Positions 53,234-61,648 of a stretch of DNA of 64,000 nt are shown one piece after another. This stretch comes from Microbacterium maritypicum (lineage in GTDB: Bacteria > Actinomycetota > Actinomycetes > Actinomycetales > Microbacteriaceae): NCBI RefSeq assembly GCF_008868125.1, contig NZ_WAAQ01000002.1, forward strand, positions 124,001-188,000, read 5' to 3'. Below the pieces are notes generated by a model, which made no database searches, was not told the origin of the DNA, and saw only the letters and a program-made list of their open reading frames with translations. The position numbers and the translations under genes were made by a program. Each line of letters begins with the position of its first letter. Within the stretch, counting starts at the first letter, position 1.

Positions 53234-54969
53234 CCACCGTGTCGACCGTGCCGACCACGCAGCGGGTCCTGATCGCGAATCGCGGGGAGATCGCGGTGCG
53301 CGTCATCCGCGCCTGCGCCGAAGCCGGGTACGCATCCGTCGCGGTCTATGCGGATCAGGATGCCGACGCTCTGCACGTGCGTCTGGCCGACGAGGCCGTG
53401 GGACTGGGTGGTGTCACTGCCGCCGACACGTACCTCTCCATCGATGCGCTGCTCGCCGCCGCACGGAAGTCCGGGGCGACCGCCGTGCACCCCGGATACG
53501 GATTCCTCTCGGAGAGCGCTGCGTTCGCGCGGGCCGTGGAGGACGTGGGGCTGGTCTGGATCGGACCGACGCCGGCGAGCATCGACGCGCTCGGCGACAA
53601 GATGACCGCCCGCCGTATCGCTCAGCAGGTCGGAGCGCCGCTGGCTGCCGGCACCGATGAGCCGCTGGCCGGGCCCGAGGAGGCCGTGGCGTTCGCCGAG
53701 CAGCACGGACTCCCCATCGCGATCAAGGCGGCATTCGGCGGTGGCGGTCGCGGGCTCAAGGTCGTGCGGGAGCTGTCGGAGGTCGCCGAGGCCTTCGACG
53801 CGGCCACCCGTGAGGCGGTCGCGGCGTTCGGCCGGGGGGAGTGCTTCGTCGAGCGCTTCCTCGAGAGCCCGCGACACATCGAGGTGCAGGTGCTCGGTGA
53901 CGGGCTCGGCGGCGTCGTGGTCGTCGGCGATCGCGACTGCTCGATGCAGCGCCGAAATCAGAAGCTCATCGAGGAGGCGCCGGCTCCCGGCCTTTCCATC
54001 GAGCAGCGCACACGGTTCCACGATGCGGCGCGGTCGATCTGCGGTGAGGTGAGGTATCGCGGGGCGGGCACGGTGGAGTTCCTGCTCGCGGCCGACGGCA
54101 CCATCTCGTTCCTCGAGGTCAACACCCGGCTCCAGGTGGAGCATCCGGTCACCGAGGAGGTCACCGGAACCGACCTCGTGCGCGAGCAGTTCCGCATCGC
54201 GTTCGGGGAAGGCCCGTCGATCGTCGAGACACCGAAGCCGGTCGGGCACGCCTTCGAGTTCCGGATCAACGCTGAGGACCCCGGCCGCGGTTTTCTGCCG
54301 AGCCCCGGTCGCGTCGAGCGGCTGCGGATCCCTGGTGGTCCTGGTGTGCGCTGGGACAGCGGCATCGAAGAGGGGGATGTCGTGCAGCCGGCGTTCGACT
54401 CGATGATCGCCAAGCTCATCGTGCACGCCGAGTCCCGCGACGCGGCCATCGTGCGCGCGCGACGGGCTCTGCGCGAGCTCACCGTCGAAGGCCCGGCGAC
54501 GGTCATCCCGTTCGATGTGATGGCGCTCGATGACGAGGCGTTCGCCACGGAGTCCTTCGCGGTTCACACGCAGTGGATCGAGAGCGCCCTGCTGCCGAAG
54601 CTGGAGACGCAGGCGCGGCCTGCAGTCGTGCCGGAGGCTGCTCTTCAACGCTTCCCGGTCGAGATCGACGGGCGACGGGTCGTGCTCGGACTGCCCGCCG
54701 CGCTGCTGGCCGGATTCGGTCGGCCGGCCGATCCTGCGGCGGTGGCGCCCTCGGCCGATCCGGCAGAACTGCGCTCGCCGGTGCCGGGCACGCTCGTGCG
54801 GTGGCTCGTCGACGACGGAGCCGATGTGGGGGAGGGCGACCCGGTCGCGCTCCTCGACGCCATGAAGATGGAGACCACGGTCGCCGCCCACCGGGCAGGG
54901 ATCCTGTCGCAGCGTGCAGAGCTCGCAGCGATGGTTCCCGCTGACGCCGTTCTCGCCCTCATCTCCTGA
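53230..54969 (+). CDS. Biotin carboxylase with C-terminal biotin carrier domain
   Basis: 579 residues. Biotin carboxylase blocks are RVLIANRGEIAVRVIRACAE (N-terminus), HPGYGFLSESAAFARA (about 85), the ATP-grasp loop IKAAFGGGGRGLK (about 165) and FLEVNTRLQVEHPVTEEVTG (about 295). The last 70 residues are a biotinyl domain with the acceptor lysine in DAMKMET. It would carboxylate its own biotin with bicarbonate and ATP. No carboxyltransferase beta subunit follows; the natural acceptor is the overlapping KipI-KipA fusion, which resembles a split urea carboxylase. Confidence 0.92.
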   Translation: MTTVSTVPTTQRVLIANRGEIAVRVIRACAEAGYASVAVYADQDADALHVRLADEAVGLGGVTAADTYLSIDALLAAARKSGATAVHPGYGFLSESAAFARAVEDVGLVWIGPTPASIDALGDKMTARRIAQQVGAPLAAGTDEPLAGPEEAVAFAEQHGLPIAIKAAFGGGGRGLKVVRELSEVAEAFDAATREAVAAFGRGECFVERFLESPRHIEVQVLGDGLGGVVVVGDRDCSMQRRNQKLIEEAPAPGLSIEQRTRFHDAARSICGEVRYRGAGTVEFLLAADGTISFLEVNTRLQVEHPVTEEVTGTDLVREQFRIAFGEGPSIVETPKPVGHAFEFRINAEDPGRGFLPSPGRVERLRIPGGPGVRWDSGIEEGDVVQPAFDSMIAKLIVHAESRDAAIVRARRALRELTVEGPATVIPFDVMALDDEAFATESFAVHTQWIESALLPKLETQARPAVVPEAALQRFPVEIDGRRVVLGLPAALLAGFGRPADPAAVAPSADPAELRSPVPGTLVRWLVDDGADVGEGDPVALLDAMKMETTVAAHRAGILSQRAELAAMVPADAVLALIS

Positions 54970-54982
54970 GCAGCCAGTCCTG

Positions 54983-55041
54983 CTCCGGTCGCACTTTCTG
55001 TCGTCTTAGAGGCCCGAGAGCGGCAGAAAGTGCGACCGGAG
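54983..55041. repeat. Covarying intergenic palindrome, copy 3
   Basis: CTCCGGTCGCACTTTCTGTC (54983-55002) pairs with GGCAGAAAGTGCGACCGGAG (55022-55041) with one wobble. The end of the right arm (TGCGACCGGAG) is repeated once more at 55042-55052. It lies between the convergent biotin carboxylase and permease genes. The stem positions that differ from copies 1 and 2 are changed on both arms. Confidence 0.75.
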
Positions 55042-55067
55042 TGCGACCGGAGTATGCGCGGGAGTGA

Positions 55068-56396
55068 TCAGGCGGGGTCTCCGCCGAGCGGGCCGACGGC
55101 TTCGAGCGGCTTCGGGTCGTCGGCACCCGTCTTGCGCAGGCGGGCGATCAGGTTGCCCAGGTGGTAGATCAGGATCGCCGCCACCGTGGCGATGACGATG
55201 CCGCCGAGCTCGAAGCCGGAGGCCTCGTCCTTGATCATGAACCCGCCGACGGCCATGATGAGCGCGACGGCTGCCGTGTACTGGTTGACCGGGCGCGAGA
55301 AGTCGACGCGGTTGTCGACCCAGATCTTGATGCCGATGACGCCGATCAGGCCGTACAGTGCGGTCGTCACGCCGCCGAGCACACCGGCGGGCACCGAGTT
55401 GATGACCTCGCCGAACTTGGGGGAGAGGCTGAGCAGGATCGCGGCTGCGCCGGCCACCCAGTAGGCCGCGGTGGAGTACACGCGCGTCGACGCCATCACG
55501 CCGATGTTCTCGCCGTAGGTCGTGGTGCCCGATCCGCCGAAGAATCCGGCGAGGGTCGTCGAGACGCCGTCGGCGATCAGCGCCTTGCCGGTCTGCTGGT
55601 TCACGGTCGCGTCACCGGTCATGGTCGCGACACCGCGTACGTGTCCGACGTTCTCGGCGATCAGCACGAGGACGACCGGGAGGAACATCGCGAGTGCCGT
55701 AAGGGTGCCGGGCTCGGTGAAGTTCGGGAAGGTGAAGGTGGGAAGACCGACCCAGTCGGCCTTCTCCACGGCCGAGAAGTCGAGCTCACCGCGGAACGCG
55801 GCGAAGATGTACCCGGCGATGACGCCGAGGAAGATCGAGATGCGTCCGAGGAATCCGCGGAAGACGACGGCGAAGAGGATCGTGATGGCGAGGGTGAACG
55901 TCGCGGTCACAGGGGCGGCGGCGTAGTTGTTGTGCGCTGCGCCCGCGAGGTTGAAACCGATGAGCGCGACGATGGTTCCGGCCAGGACCGGCGGGAGGAA
56001 ACGGTCGACCCACTTCACACCGACCGTGTGCACCACGACGCCGATGATCGCCAGGAGCACACCGACCGCGACGATTCCGGCCAGGGCGGTTCCCATGTTC
56101 GCGGAGGCGGTCGCGGCAGTGACCGGTGCGATGAAGGCGAACGACGAGCCCAGGTAGCTGGGCAGCTTGTTGCGGGTTACAAGAAGGAACAGGATCGTGC
56201 CGACGCCGCTGAAGAGCAGCGTGGTGGCGACCGGGAACCCGGTGATGATCGGCACCAGGAACGTGGCGCCGAACATGGCCACGACATGCTGGAGACCGAT
56301 CGCGATCGTGGCGGGCCAGTTCAAACGCTCATCGGGACGGACGACGGCGCCGGGCTCGACCGTGCGGCCGTTTCCGTGCAGCTTCCACAGGGCCAT
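55068..56396 (-). CDS. Uracil/xanthine permease (NCS2 family)
   Basis: 442 residues with about 12-14 membrane segments. IGLQHVVAMFGATFLVPIITG (about 34) is the NCS2 N-terminal signature, and AENVGHVRGVATMTG (about 246) with GGSGTTTYGENIGVM (about 286) are the substrate-site helices of the UraA/UapA fold. GENIG fits the uracil carriers better than the xanthine carriers. It stands alone, convergent with the biotin carboxylase. GAGGAGC lies upstream of the ATG. Confidence 0.92.
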   Translation of the reverse strand: MALWKLHGNGRTVEPGAVVRPDERLNWPATIAIGLQHVVAMFGATFLVPIITGFPVATTLLFSGVGTILFLLVTRNKLPSYLGSSFAFIAPVTAATASANMGTALAGIVAVGVLLAIIGVVVHTVGVKWVDRFLPPVLAGTIVALIGFNLAGAAHNNYAAAPVTATFTLAITILFAVVFRGFLGRISIFLGVIAGYIFAAFRGELDFSAVEKADWVGLPTFTFPNFTEPGTLTALAMFLPVVLVLIAENVGHVRGVATMTGDATVNQQTGKALIADGVSTTLAGFFGGSGTTTYGENIGVMASTRVYSTAAYWVAGAAAILLSLSPKFGEVINSVPAGVLGGVTTALYGLIGVIGIKIWVDNRVDFSRPVNQYTAAVALIMAVGGFMIKDEASGFELGGIVIATVAAILIYHLGNLIARLRKTGADDPKPLEAVGPLGGDPA

Positions 56397-56503
56397 GCGG
56401 GCTCCTCAAGGTTCGGGGGATGGCAGGGGTGCCGGAGCAACACTACCGATTCCTGAGTTTTCCCTGAGCGCCCACCCCCCCTCGCATGTGAAGGTGTGAG
56501 CGA

Positions 56504-56562
56504 CGGATGCATGAGGGTCCCGCGGCCGAGAGTCATGCATCCGCCCGATCGTCATGCATCCG
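56504..56562. repeat. ATGCAT intergenic palindrome, copy 3, with an extra arm
   Basis: CGGATGCATGA (56504-56514) pairs perfectly with TCATGCATCCG (56533-56543) across 18 nt, and a second TCATGCATCCG follows at 56552-56562. The 11-bp arms and the loop length equal those at 35238-35277 although the loop sequence differs. It lies upstream of the permease gene and beyond the purC stop. Confidence 0.75.
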
Positions 56563-56565
56563 TGC

Positions 56566-56648
56566 GGAGGTCGGACCCCGGAGGTCGGACCCGGAGGTCG
56601 GACCCCGGAGGTCGGACCCCGGAGGTCGGACCCCGGAGATCGGGACCC
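56566..56648. repeat. Minisatellite-like tandem repeat, 14-bp unit
   Basis: GGAGGTCGGACCCC occurs at 56566, 56580 (13 bp), 56593, 56607 and 56621, then a degenerate GGAGATCGGGACCC at 56635. It ends 15 bp before the purC stop and abuts the ATGCAT palindrome. Each unit is itself partly self-complementary (GGTCGGACC). The copy number may vary between strains. Confidence 0.85.
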
Positions 56649-56663
56649 GGCGATCGGGAGCGC

Positions 56664-57542
56664 TCAGGCGCCGAGGCGCTCGATCAGCTCGCGGTAGCGG
56701 TCGGCGGTGCGTGCGACGATATCTTCCGGAAGCAAAGGCGGCTCGCCCTGCTGGTCCCAGTTCGCGGCCATCCAGTCGCGCACGATCTGCTTGTCGAAGC
56801 TCGCCATCCGCTCGTTCGGCGTCGTACCGGTGCGCCAGGCCTCCGCATCCCAGTACCGCGAGGAGTCGCTCGTGAGCACCTCGTCGGCCAGGCGCAGGGT
56901 ACCGTCGGCATCCGTCCCGAACTCGAACTTGGTGTCGGCGAGGATCAGGCCCTTTTCCTCGGCGATCGCCGCCGCGCGGGCGTAGATCGCGAGGGAGGTG
57001 TCGCGCAGTTCGGCCGCGCGCTCGGCGCCGACCAGCTCGACGGCGCGCTCGAACGTGATGTTCTCATCGTGCTCGCCCATCGGTGCCTTGTAGGCCGGGG
57101 TGAACAGCGGCTCCGGCAGGCGGTCGCCGTTCTGCAGGCCGGCGGGCAGCGGAATGCCGCAGACGGTGCCGCTCTCCTGGTACTCGACCCAGCCCGACCC
57201 CGTGATGTAGCCGCGCACGACGCATTCGATCGGCAGCATCTCGAGCGACTGCGCGAGCATCGCCCGATCGGCGACCGCATCCGGGAGCTCGCCCTCGGCG
57301 ATGTGGTTGGGGAAATCGGAGAGCTGTGCGAACCACCAGCGGCTCAGTCGCGTCAGCAGGGCACCCTTTTCGGTGATGCCGGGGGAGAGCACGAAATCGA
57401 AGGCGCTCACGCGGTCGGAGGCCACGACGAGGATGCGCGTGTCCGCCGGATCCTCCGAGGCGTACAGGTCGCGGACCTTGCCCGAGTAGATGTGCCGCCA
57501 GCCGGGAATGCTCTGTGCCGTGCCTTCTGAAGGTGTGCTCAC
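56664..57542 (-). CDS. purC: Phosphoribosylaminoimidazole-succinocarboxamide synthase
   Basis: 292 residues, the normal size for the longer SAICAR synthetases. YSGKVRDLY near the N-terminus, VASDRVSAFDFVLSPGI (about 40), ECVVRGYITGSGWVEY (about 103) and ILADTKFEFG (about 204) are family blocks. It joins aspartate to CAIR in purine synthesis. The start is the GTG at 57542; GATAAT on the minus strand lies exactly 6 nt upstream, predicting a leaderless message. It diverges from the GNAT gene at 57618. Confidence 0.93.
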   Translation of the reverse strand: MSTPSEGTAQSIPGWRHIYSGKVRDLYASEDPADTRILVVASDRVSAFDFVLSPGITEKGALLTRLSRWWFAQLSDFPNHIAEGELPDAVADRAMLAQSLEMLPIECVVRGYITGSGWVEYQESGTVCGIPLPAGLQNGDRLPEPLFTPAYKAPMGEHDENITFERAVELVGAERAAELRDTSLAIYARAAAIAEEKGLILADTKFEFGTDADGTLRLADEVLTSDSSRYWDAEAWRTGTTPNERMASFDKQIVRDWMAANWDQQGEPPLLPEDIVARTADRYRELIERLGA

Positions 57543-57617
57543 CCGCCCATTATCCCGGTTCCCGCGGTTACCGAATGCCGTGGTCCCGGTGTCAGAGGGG
57601 CGATCTAGCCTGGTGGC

Positions 57618-58166
57618 ATGACGGACGACATCCTCACGCCGCGTCTTCGACTCTCGCGTCCGGTCGAGGGCGATCTCGACGCGCTGTTCGCGATCTCCGC
57701 CGATCCGCGGGTGTGGACGCACTATCCGTCCCTTCGGCATCAGCGACCGGAAGACACTCTTGCGGGCATGGCGCGCTGGGAGGCGAGCTGGGCCCGCGCC
57801 GGGTTGGGATCGTGGGTGGTCCGGTTGCGTTCCACGGGTGAGGTGATCGGCAACGGCGGGTGCACGCTCCTCGGCGACGCGGTCTGGAACCTCGGGTACC
57901 GGCTGTCGGCCGATCATCACGGGAACGGGTACGCCACCGAACTCGCGTTCGCCGCTGTCGAGCAGGCGCGTGCGGTCGATCCCGACCGCCCCGTGATCGC
58001 CTATCTCGTCGAGCACAACCATGCGTCGGCGAAGGTCGCCGAGAAGGTCGGCCTCGAACTCGTCCACAGGGCACCGGATGCGGGCAACCCCGATCCGTCT
58101 GTCTGGCGCCTCGTCTACGCGGACCGTCCGCTCGATCCGGCCCAACTCACAGCCGTGTCGCTGTAG
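57618..58166 (+). CDS. GNAT-family N-acetyltransferase
   Basis: 182 residues, RimJ/RimL-like. It begins ILTPRLRLSRPVEGDLDALF; NLGYRLSADHHGNGYATELA (about 93) is the acetyl-CoA-binding region, and AYLVEHNHASAKVAEKVGLE a typical C-terminal motif. The substrate is unknown. TAGCCT (57606-57611) is exactly 6 nt before the ATG, so the message is probably leaderless. It diverges from purC across a short shared promoter region. Confidence 0.88.
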   Translation: MTDDILTPRLRLSRPVEGDLDALFAISADPRVWTHYPSLRHQRPEDTLAGMARWEASWARAGLGSWVVRLRSTGEVIGNGGCTLLGDAVWNLGYRLSADHHGNGYATELAFAAVEQARAVDPDRPVIAYLVEHNHASAKVAEKVGLELVHRAPDAGNPDPSVWRLVYADRPLDPAQLTAVSL

Positions 58167-58207
58167 AGAAGGCGGATCGCAGCTGTTCGCTCCGCCGAAA
58201 GAGGCGT

Positions 58208-58225
58208 ATAGTCCACATGGACTAT
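58208..58225 (+). promoter_or_regulatory. Putative PadR operator
   Basis: ATAGTCCACATGGACTAT is a perfect 18-bp palindrome 14 bp upstream of the padR-type ATG. Sites of this kind, with ATAGTCCA-like arms, fit autoregulation by PadR repressors, with the MFS exporter gene downstream controlled on the same transcript. Confidence 0.75.
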
Positions 58226-58239
58226 TTGAAGTGAGGGGC

Positions 58240-58866
58240 ATGGCGAAGGACGCTGTCGATCGGCTCACCCCCATGGGCGTGATGGTGCTCGCGCTGCTGC
58301 GCGAGGGCGACATGCACCCCTATGAGATGGTGCGTCTCATGCGCGCCCGTCACGACGACCGCCTGCTCACGATCACCAACGGGACGCTGTACCACACGGT
58401 CTCCCGACTGCACCGCGCGGGTCTGATCGACGAGTTGGGCATCGACCGCGAGGGCAACCGCCCGGAGCGCACCACCTACGCCCTGACGGAAGCCGGACGC
58501 GAAGCGGTCATGACGTGGGTGCAGCGCGAGCTGCCCCGCATCGATCGCCCTGCGGACTTCCGTATCGCGCTCGCCGAGGCGCACAACCTCGAGCGACCTG
58601 AGGTCATCGACCTCCTGAGGGCGAGGCGCCTCGCCCTCGTCGAGGATCACGCGAGGCACCGCGACGGTCTCCACTCGGCCCGGGAGAAGAGCGTTCCCGA
58701 GCAGGTGCTCGTCGAGATCGAACGCCAGGAGGCTCTGCTGGCCGCCGAGCTCGGCTGGCTCGACTCCCTCCTCGACCGCCTCGAGACCCAAGTCCTGCCG
58801 TGGGGTCCCTCGGCATTCCAGAACTCAGACCGCTACCGCGCTCAGCGAAAGGCCGCACAGCAATGA
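58240..58866 (+). CDS. PadR-family regulator
   Basis: 208 residues. The winged helix is VMVLALLREGDMHPYEMVRLM (about 13) with TNGTLYHTVSRLHRAGLI, the usual PadR recognition region; the rest is a helical dimerisation domain with a coiled-coil character. GAGGGGC precedes the ATG. It overlaps the MFS gene by four bases, so the two form an operon in which it probably represses its own exporter. The inducing compound is unknown. Confidence 0.9.
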   Translation: MAKDAVDRLTPMGVMVLALLREGDMHPYEMVRLMRARHDDRLLTITNGTLYHTVSRLHRAGLIDELGIDREGNRPERTTYALTEAGREAVMTWVQRELPRIDRPADFRIALAEAHNLERPEVIDLLRARRLALVEDHARHRDGLHSAREKSVPEQVLVEIERQEALLAAELGWLDSLLDRLETQVLPWGPSAFQNSDRYRAQRKAAQQ

Positions 58867-60434
58867 CAGATACCCCTCGCGACGGAGACCGCCCGCCGGC
58901 GTCCGCGCCCTCGACCTCCGGTCCGTCGACCGGCACCTACTCCGCGGGGCACAAGCCCACGAGCCCGTGGCCTGCCCTCTGGGCGCTGGTCATCGGCTTC
59001 TTCATGATCCTCGTCGACACCACGATCGTGTCGGTCGCGAACCCGGCGATCAAGGCGGCGCTCGACCCGAACACGAACAACCTGGACAACGTCGTGTGGG
59101 TCACGAGCGCCTACCTGCTCGCCTACGCCGTGCCGCTGCTGATCACCGGACGCCTGGGTGACCGGTTCGGCCCGAAGAACATCTACCTGATCGGCCTCGC
59201 GGTCTTCACTCTCGCCTCGCTGTGGTGCGGACTGTCGACGACCCTCGAGGGTCTGATCGTCGCTCGCGCCGTGCAGGGCCTCGGTGCCGCGTTCATGACT
59301 CCGCAGACCATGGCCGTGATCACCCGCACCTTCCCGCCGGACCGCCGCGGCGCCGCGATGGGCCTCTGGGGCGCCACTGCCGGTGTCGCCACCCTCGTCG
59401 GCCCGCTCGTCGGCGGGCTGCTCGTGGACGGGTTCGGCTGGGAGTGGATCTTCTTCGTGAACATCCCGGTCGGCATCGTCGCCTTCGTGCTCGCCTGGCG
59501 CCTGGTCCCGAAGCTGGCGACTCACTCGCACCGCTTCGACGTCGTGGGCGTGGTGCTGAGCGCCGTGGCCCTCTTCCTCATCGTGTTCGGTCTCCAAGAG
59601 GGGGAGAAGTACGACTGGGGTGTGATCTGGGGTCCGATCTCCGTGTGGAGCCTGATCATCGTGGGACTCGTGGTGCTCGGACTGTTCATCCTGCAGCAGG
59701 CCAAGACCCGCAGCGAGCCCCTGGTTCCGCTCGAACTGTTCCGCGACCGCAACTTCTCGGGAGCGAACGTGGCGATCGCCGCGGTCGGCTTCACGGTGAC
59801 GAGCATGTCGCTGCCGATGATGTTCTTCCTCCAGACCGCGCGGGGTCTCACCCCCACCGAGGCCGCGCTGCTGCTGATCCCGATGGCCGTGCTCTCGGGC
59901 GTTCTCGCTCCGGTCGCGGGGAAGCTGCTCGACCGCGTGGATCCGCGCATCATCCTGATCCCGGGGCTGCTCTGCGTCGCCGGGGCACTCATCTGGTACT
60001 CGGCTCTGATCAACATGGACACCGCGATCTGGATGTTCCTGCTGCCCTCCGCGCTGATGGGCGTCGGCAACGCCGGAATGTGGGGTCCGCTCGCCACGAC
60101 CGCGACGCGCAAGCTCCCGCCGCGCCAGGCTGGTGCAGGTGCCGGCATCTACAACACCACCAGGACCATCGGTTCGGTCATCGGCTCGGCCTCCATCGCC
60201 GCGTTCATGCAGTCCCGGCTCGAGGCGAACCTTCCGGGTCTCGCGGATGCGCCGGCGGGTGGCTCCACCGGAGGGACGCTGCCGCCCCAGGTGGCCGAAG
60301 GCTTCGCCGCAGGCATGTCGCAGGCGATCCTGCTGCCGGCGTGCGTGATGGTGGTCGCCCTCATCGCCTCGCTGTTCCTCGGCCGCTATGACAAGACGGA
60401 GGCTGCGGCGCCCGTGGCCGCGCGCCCCGAGTAG
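58863..60434 (+). CDS. MFS multidrug transporter, DHA2 (14-TMS) family
   Basis: 523 residues with about 14 membrane helices after a 35-residue Pro/Ser-rich N-terminus. FFMILVDTTIVSVANPAIKA (about 47) is the DHA2 motif D1, ITGRLGDRFGPKN (about 96) motif A, and GPLVGGLLVDGFGWEWIFF (about 178) motif C of antiporters. It should pump drugs or toxic metabolites out using the proton gradient. It is controlled with the overlapping PadR gene and ends in a strong hairpin. Confidence 0.93.
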   Translation: MTDTPRDGDRPPASAPSTSGPSTGTYSAGHKPTSPWPALWALVIGFFMILVDTTIVSVANPAIKAALDPNTNNLDNVVWVTSAYLLAYAVPLLITGRLGDRFGPKNIYLIGLAVFTLASLWCGLSTTLEGLIVARAVQGLGAAFMTPQTMAVITRTFPPDRRGAAMGLWGATAGVATLVGPLVGGLLVDGFGWEWIFFVNIPVGIVAFVLAWRLVPKLATHSHRFDVVGVVLSAVALFLIVFGLQEGEKYDWGVIWGPISVWSLIIVGLVVLGLFILQQAKTRSEPLVPLELFRDRNFSGANVAIAAVGFTVTSMSLPMMFFLQTARGLTPTEAALLLIPMAVLSGVLAPVAGKLLDRVDPRIILIPGLLCVAGALIWYSALINMDTAIWMFLLPSALMGVGNAGMWGPLATTATRKLPPRQAGAGAGIYNTTRTIGSVIGSASIAAFMQSRLEANLPGLADAPAGGSTGGTLPPQVAEGFAAGMSQAILLPACVMVVALIASLFLGRYDKTEAAAPVAARPE

Positions 60435-60457
60435 TCGACGACCCTCCCTCCACAATT

Positions 60458-60494
60458 GATCCCGAGAGGTGTGTATCCCGCACCTCTCGGGATC
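60458..60494 (+). terminator. Strong hairpin after the MFS gene
   Basis: GATCCCGAGAGGTG (60458-60471) pairs perfectly with CACCTCTCGGGATC (60481-60494) across a 9-nt loop. A short GTCTTCGTT follows, so it is a likely intrinsic terminator for the padR-MFS operon. Confidence 0.85.
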
Positions 60495-60544
60495 GTCTTC
60501 GTTCGCGCCCTGGAGAGGGAGGGCGATCACGTGACCGTCACCCC

Positions 60545-60781
60545 GTGCCTGCGGTCATGCGAGTGCGCGGGCACCGATTCTTCTTCTACAGCAACGAGGG
60601 ATCGGAGCCCCCGCATGTGCACGGGGAGCGGGCGGAATTCACCGCGAAGTTCTGGCTGCCCCCAGTAGAATCGGCCGCGAAGACGAGATTCGACGACCGA
60701 GAGCTGCGACTGCTTCGTCGGTTGATCGAACACCGACGCGATCTGATCGAGGAGGCGTGGCATGAGCACTTCGGTGGATGA
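60545..60781 (+). CDS. DUF4160 domain small protein, first of a DUF4160-DUF2442 pair
   Basis: 78 residues. MRVRGHRFFFYSNEGSEPPHVHGERAE is the DUF4160 signature, with two histidines in HVH; the C-terminal half is helical (LIEHRRDLIEEAWHEHF). The start may be the GTG at 60545 or the in-frame ATG at 60557, which gives the usual family N-terminus. It overlaps the DUF2442 gene by 20 bases. Such pairs look like small toxin-antitoxin modules, but no activity is established. Confidence 0.8.
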   Translation: MPAVMRVRGHRFFFYSNEGSEPPHVHGERAEFTAKFWLPPVESAAKTRFDDRELRLLRRLIEHRRDLIEEAWHEHFGG

Positions 60782-60998
60782 CGCTGTCGCGGTCGGCGTC
60801 GTGATCGATGAGCGCGAACTGCACGTGCGGATGAAGGACGGACGCACGATCAGCGTTCCTCTCGACTGGTTCCCGCGGCTAGCCGCTGCGAGCGTCGCGG
60901 AACGTGCGGTCTGGCGCTTGATCGGCGTCGGGGAGGGCATCCACTGGCCGCAGCTCGATGAAGATGTCTCCATCGCCGATCTCCTCCGAGGTCGCTGA
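60762..60998 (+). CDS. DUF2442 domain small protein, second of the pair
   Basis: 78 residues. ELHVRMKDGRTISVPLDWFPRL is the DUF2442 signature and GVGEGIHWPQLDEDVSIADLL the typical C-terminus. DUF2442 proteins are small beta-rich units found next to DUF4160 in many genomes and often described as antitoxin-like. The overlap with the upstream gene and the lack of a separate promoter show that both are made from one message. Confidence 0.85.
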   Translation: MSTSVDDAVAVGVVIDERELHVRMKDGRTISVPLDWFPRLAAASVAERAVWRLIGVGEGIHWPQLDEDVSIADLLRGR

Positions 60999-61039
60999 CA
61001 GGTTTTGCGGTGGTCCGGCGAATGTGGTGTCATCGGGCG

Positions 61040-61594
61040 ATGACGATCGCACTCTCACGACCGAGCATCGACCTCTTCGACTCCTGGGCCGCCGCGGTGG
61101 CCGAGTTCGAGGGCGGACACATCGACGGCGCGGGTATCGAGAAGGGTTTCGTCCCCGACCGGGCCGCTTTCGACGAGTTCGTCGAGCGCGCAGAGCTGTA
61201 CGCCACACCCGGCGCCGAGCTCCCGGAGGGCCACGTGCCGTGCGATTACTACTGGATCACCGAGGGCGACCACGTCGTCGGCTTCCTCTCCTTCCGCCGC
61301 GAACTCAACGACCACCTCCGCCGCTTCGGCGGCCACATCGGCTACTCCGTGATCCCGACGAGGCGTCGCGAGGGGATCGTGCGCGAGGCTCTGCGCCTCA
61401 TGCTGCGCGCCGCGAAGGCCGACGGCTACGACCGCGTGATGCTCACCTGCGACGACGACAACATCGGCTCCATCCGCACCATCGAGGGGGCCGGGGGCGA
61501 GCTCGAAGACGTGATCGATGCGCCGGAAGCCGGGCAGCCCCTGGTACGGCGCTACTGGATCGACGTTTCGGGCACACGACTCGCCGCGAGCTAG
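61040..61594 (+). CDS. GNAT-family N-acetyltransferase
   Basis: 184 residues of the type with an N-terminal helical extension before the acetyltransferase core. HVVGFLSFRRELND (about 76) and GHIGYSVIPTRRREGIVREAL (about 94) form the acetyl-CoA site, and DRVMLTCDDDNIGSIRTIEGAGG the usual C-terminal strand-helix. The substrate is unknown. The start is the ATG at 61040; an in-frame ATG at 61010 would add ten residues without a ribosome-binding site. Confidence 0.88.
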   Translation: MTIALSRPSIDLFDSWAAAVAEFEGGHIDGAGIEKGFVPDRAAFDEFVERAELYATPGAELPEGHVPCDYYWITEGDHVVGFLSFRRELNDHLRRFGGHIGYSVIPTRRREGIVREALRLMLRAAKADGYDRVMLTCDDDNIGSIRTIEGAGGELEDVIDAPEAGQPLVRRYWIDVSGTRLAAS

Positions 61595-61648
61595 GGTAGA
61601 TCCTCGGCGGTCGTCCGGTCGCTGCTGTCGACCCGGGGAGCACACGTC

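Noticed and set aside
56566..56648. Short tandem repeat considered as a CRISPR array
   Set aside because: The units are contiguous with no spacers, are only 13-14 bp long, and there are no cas genes nearby.
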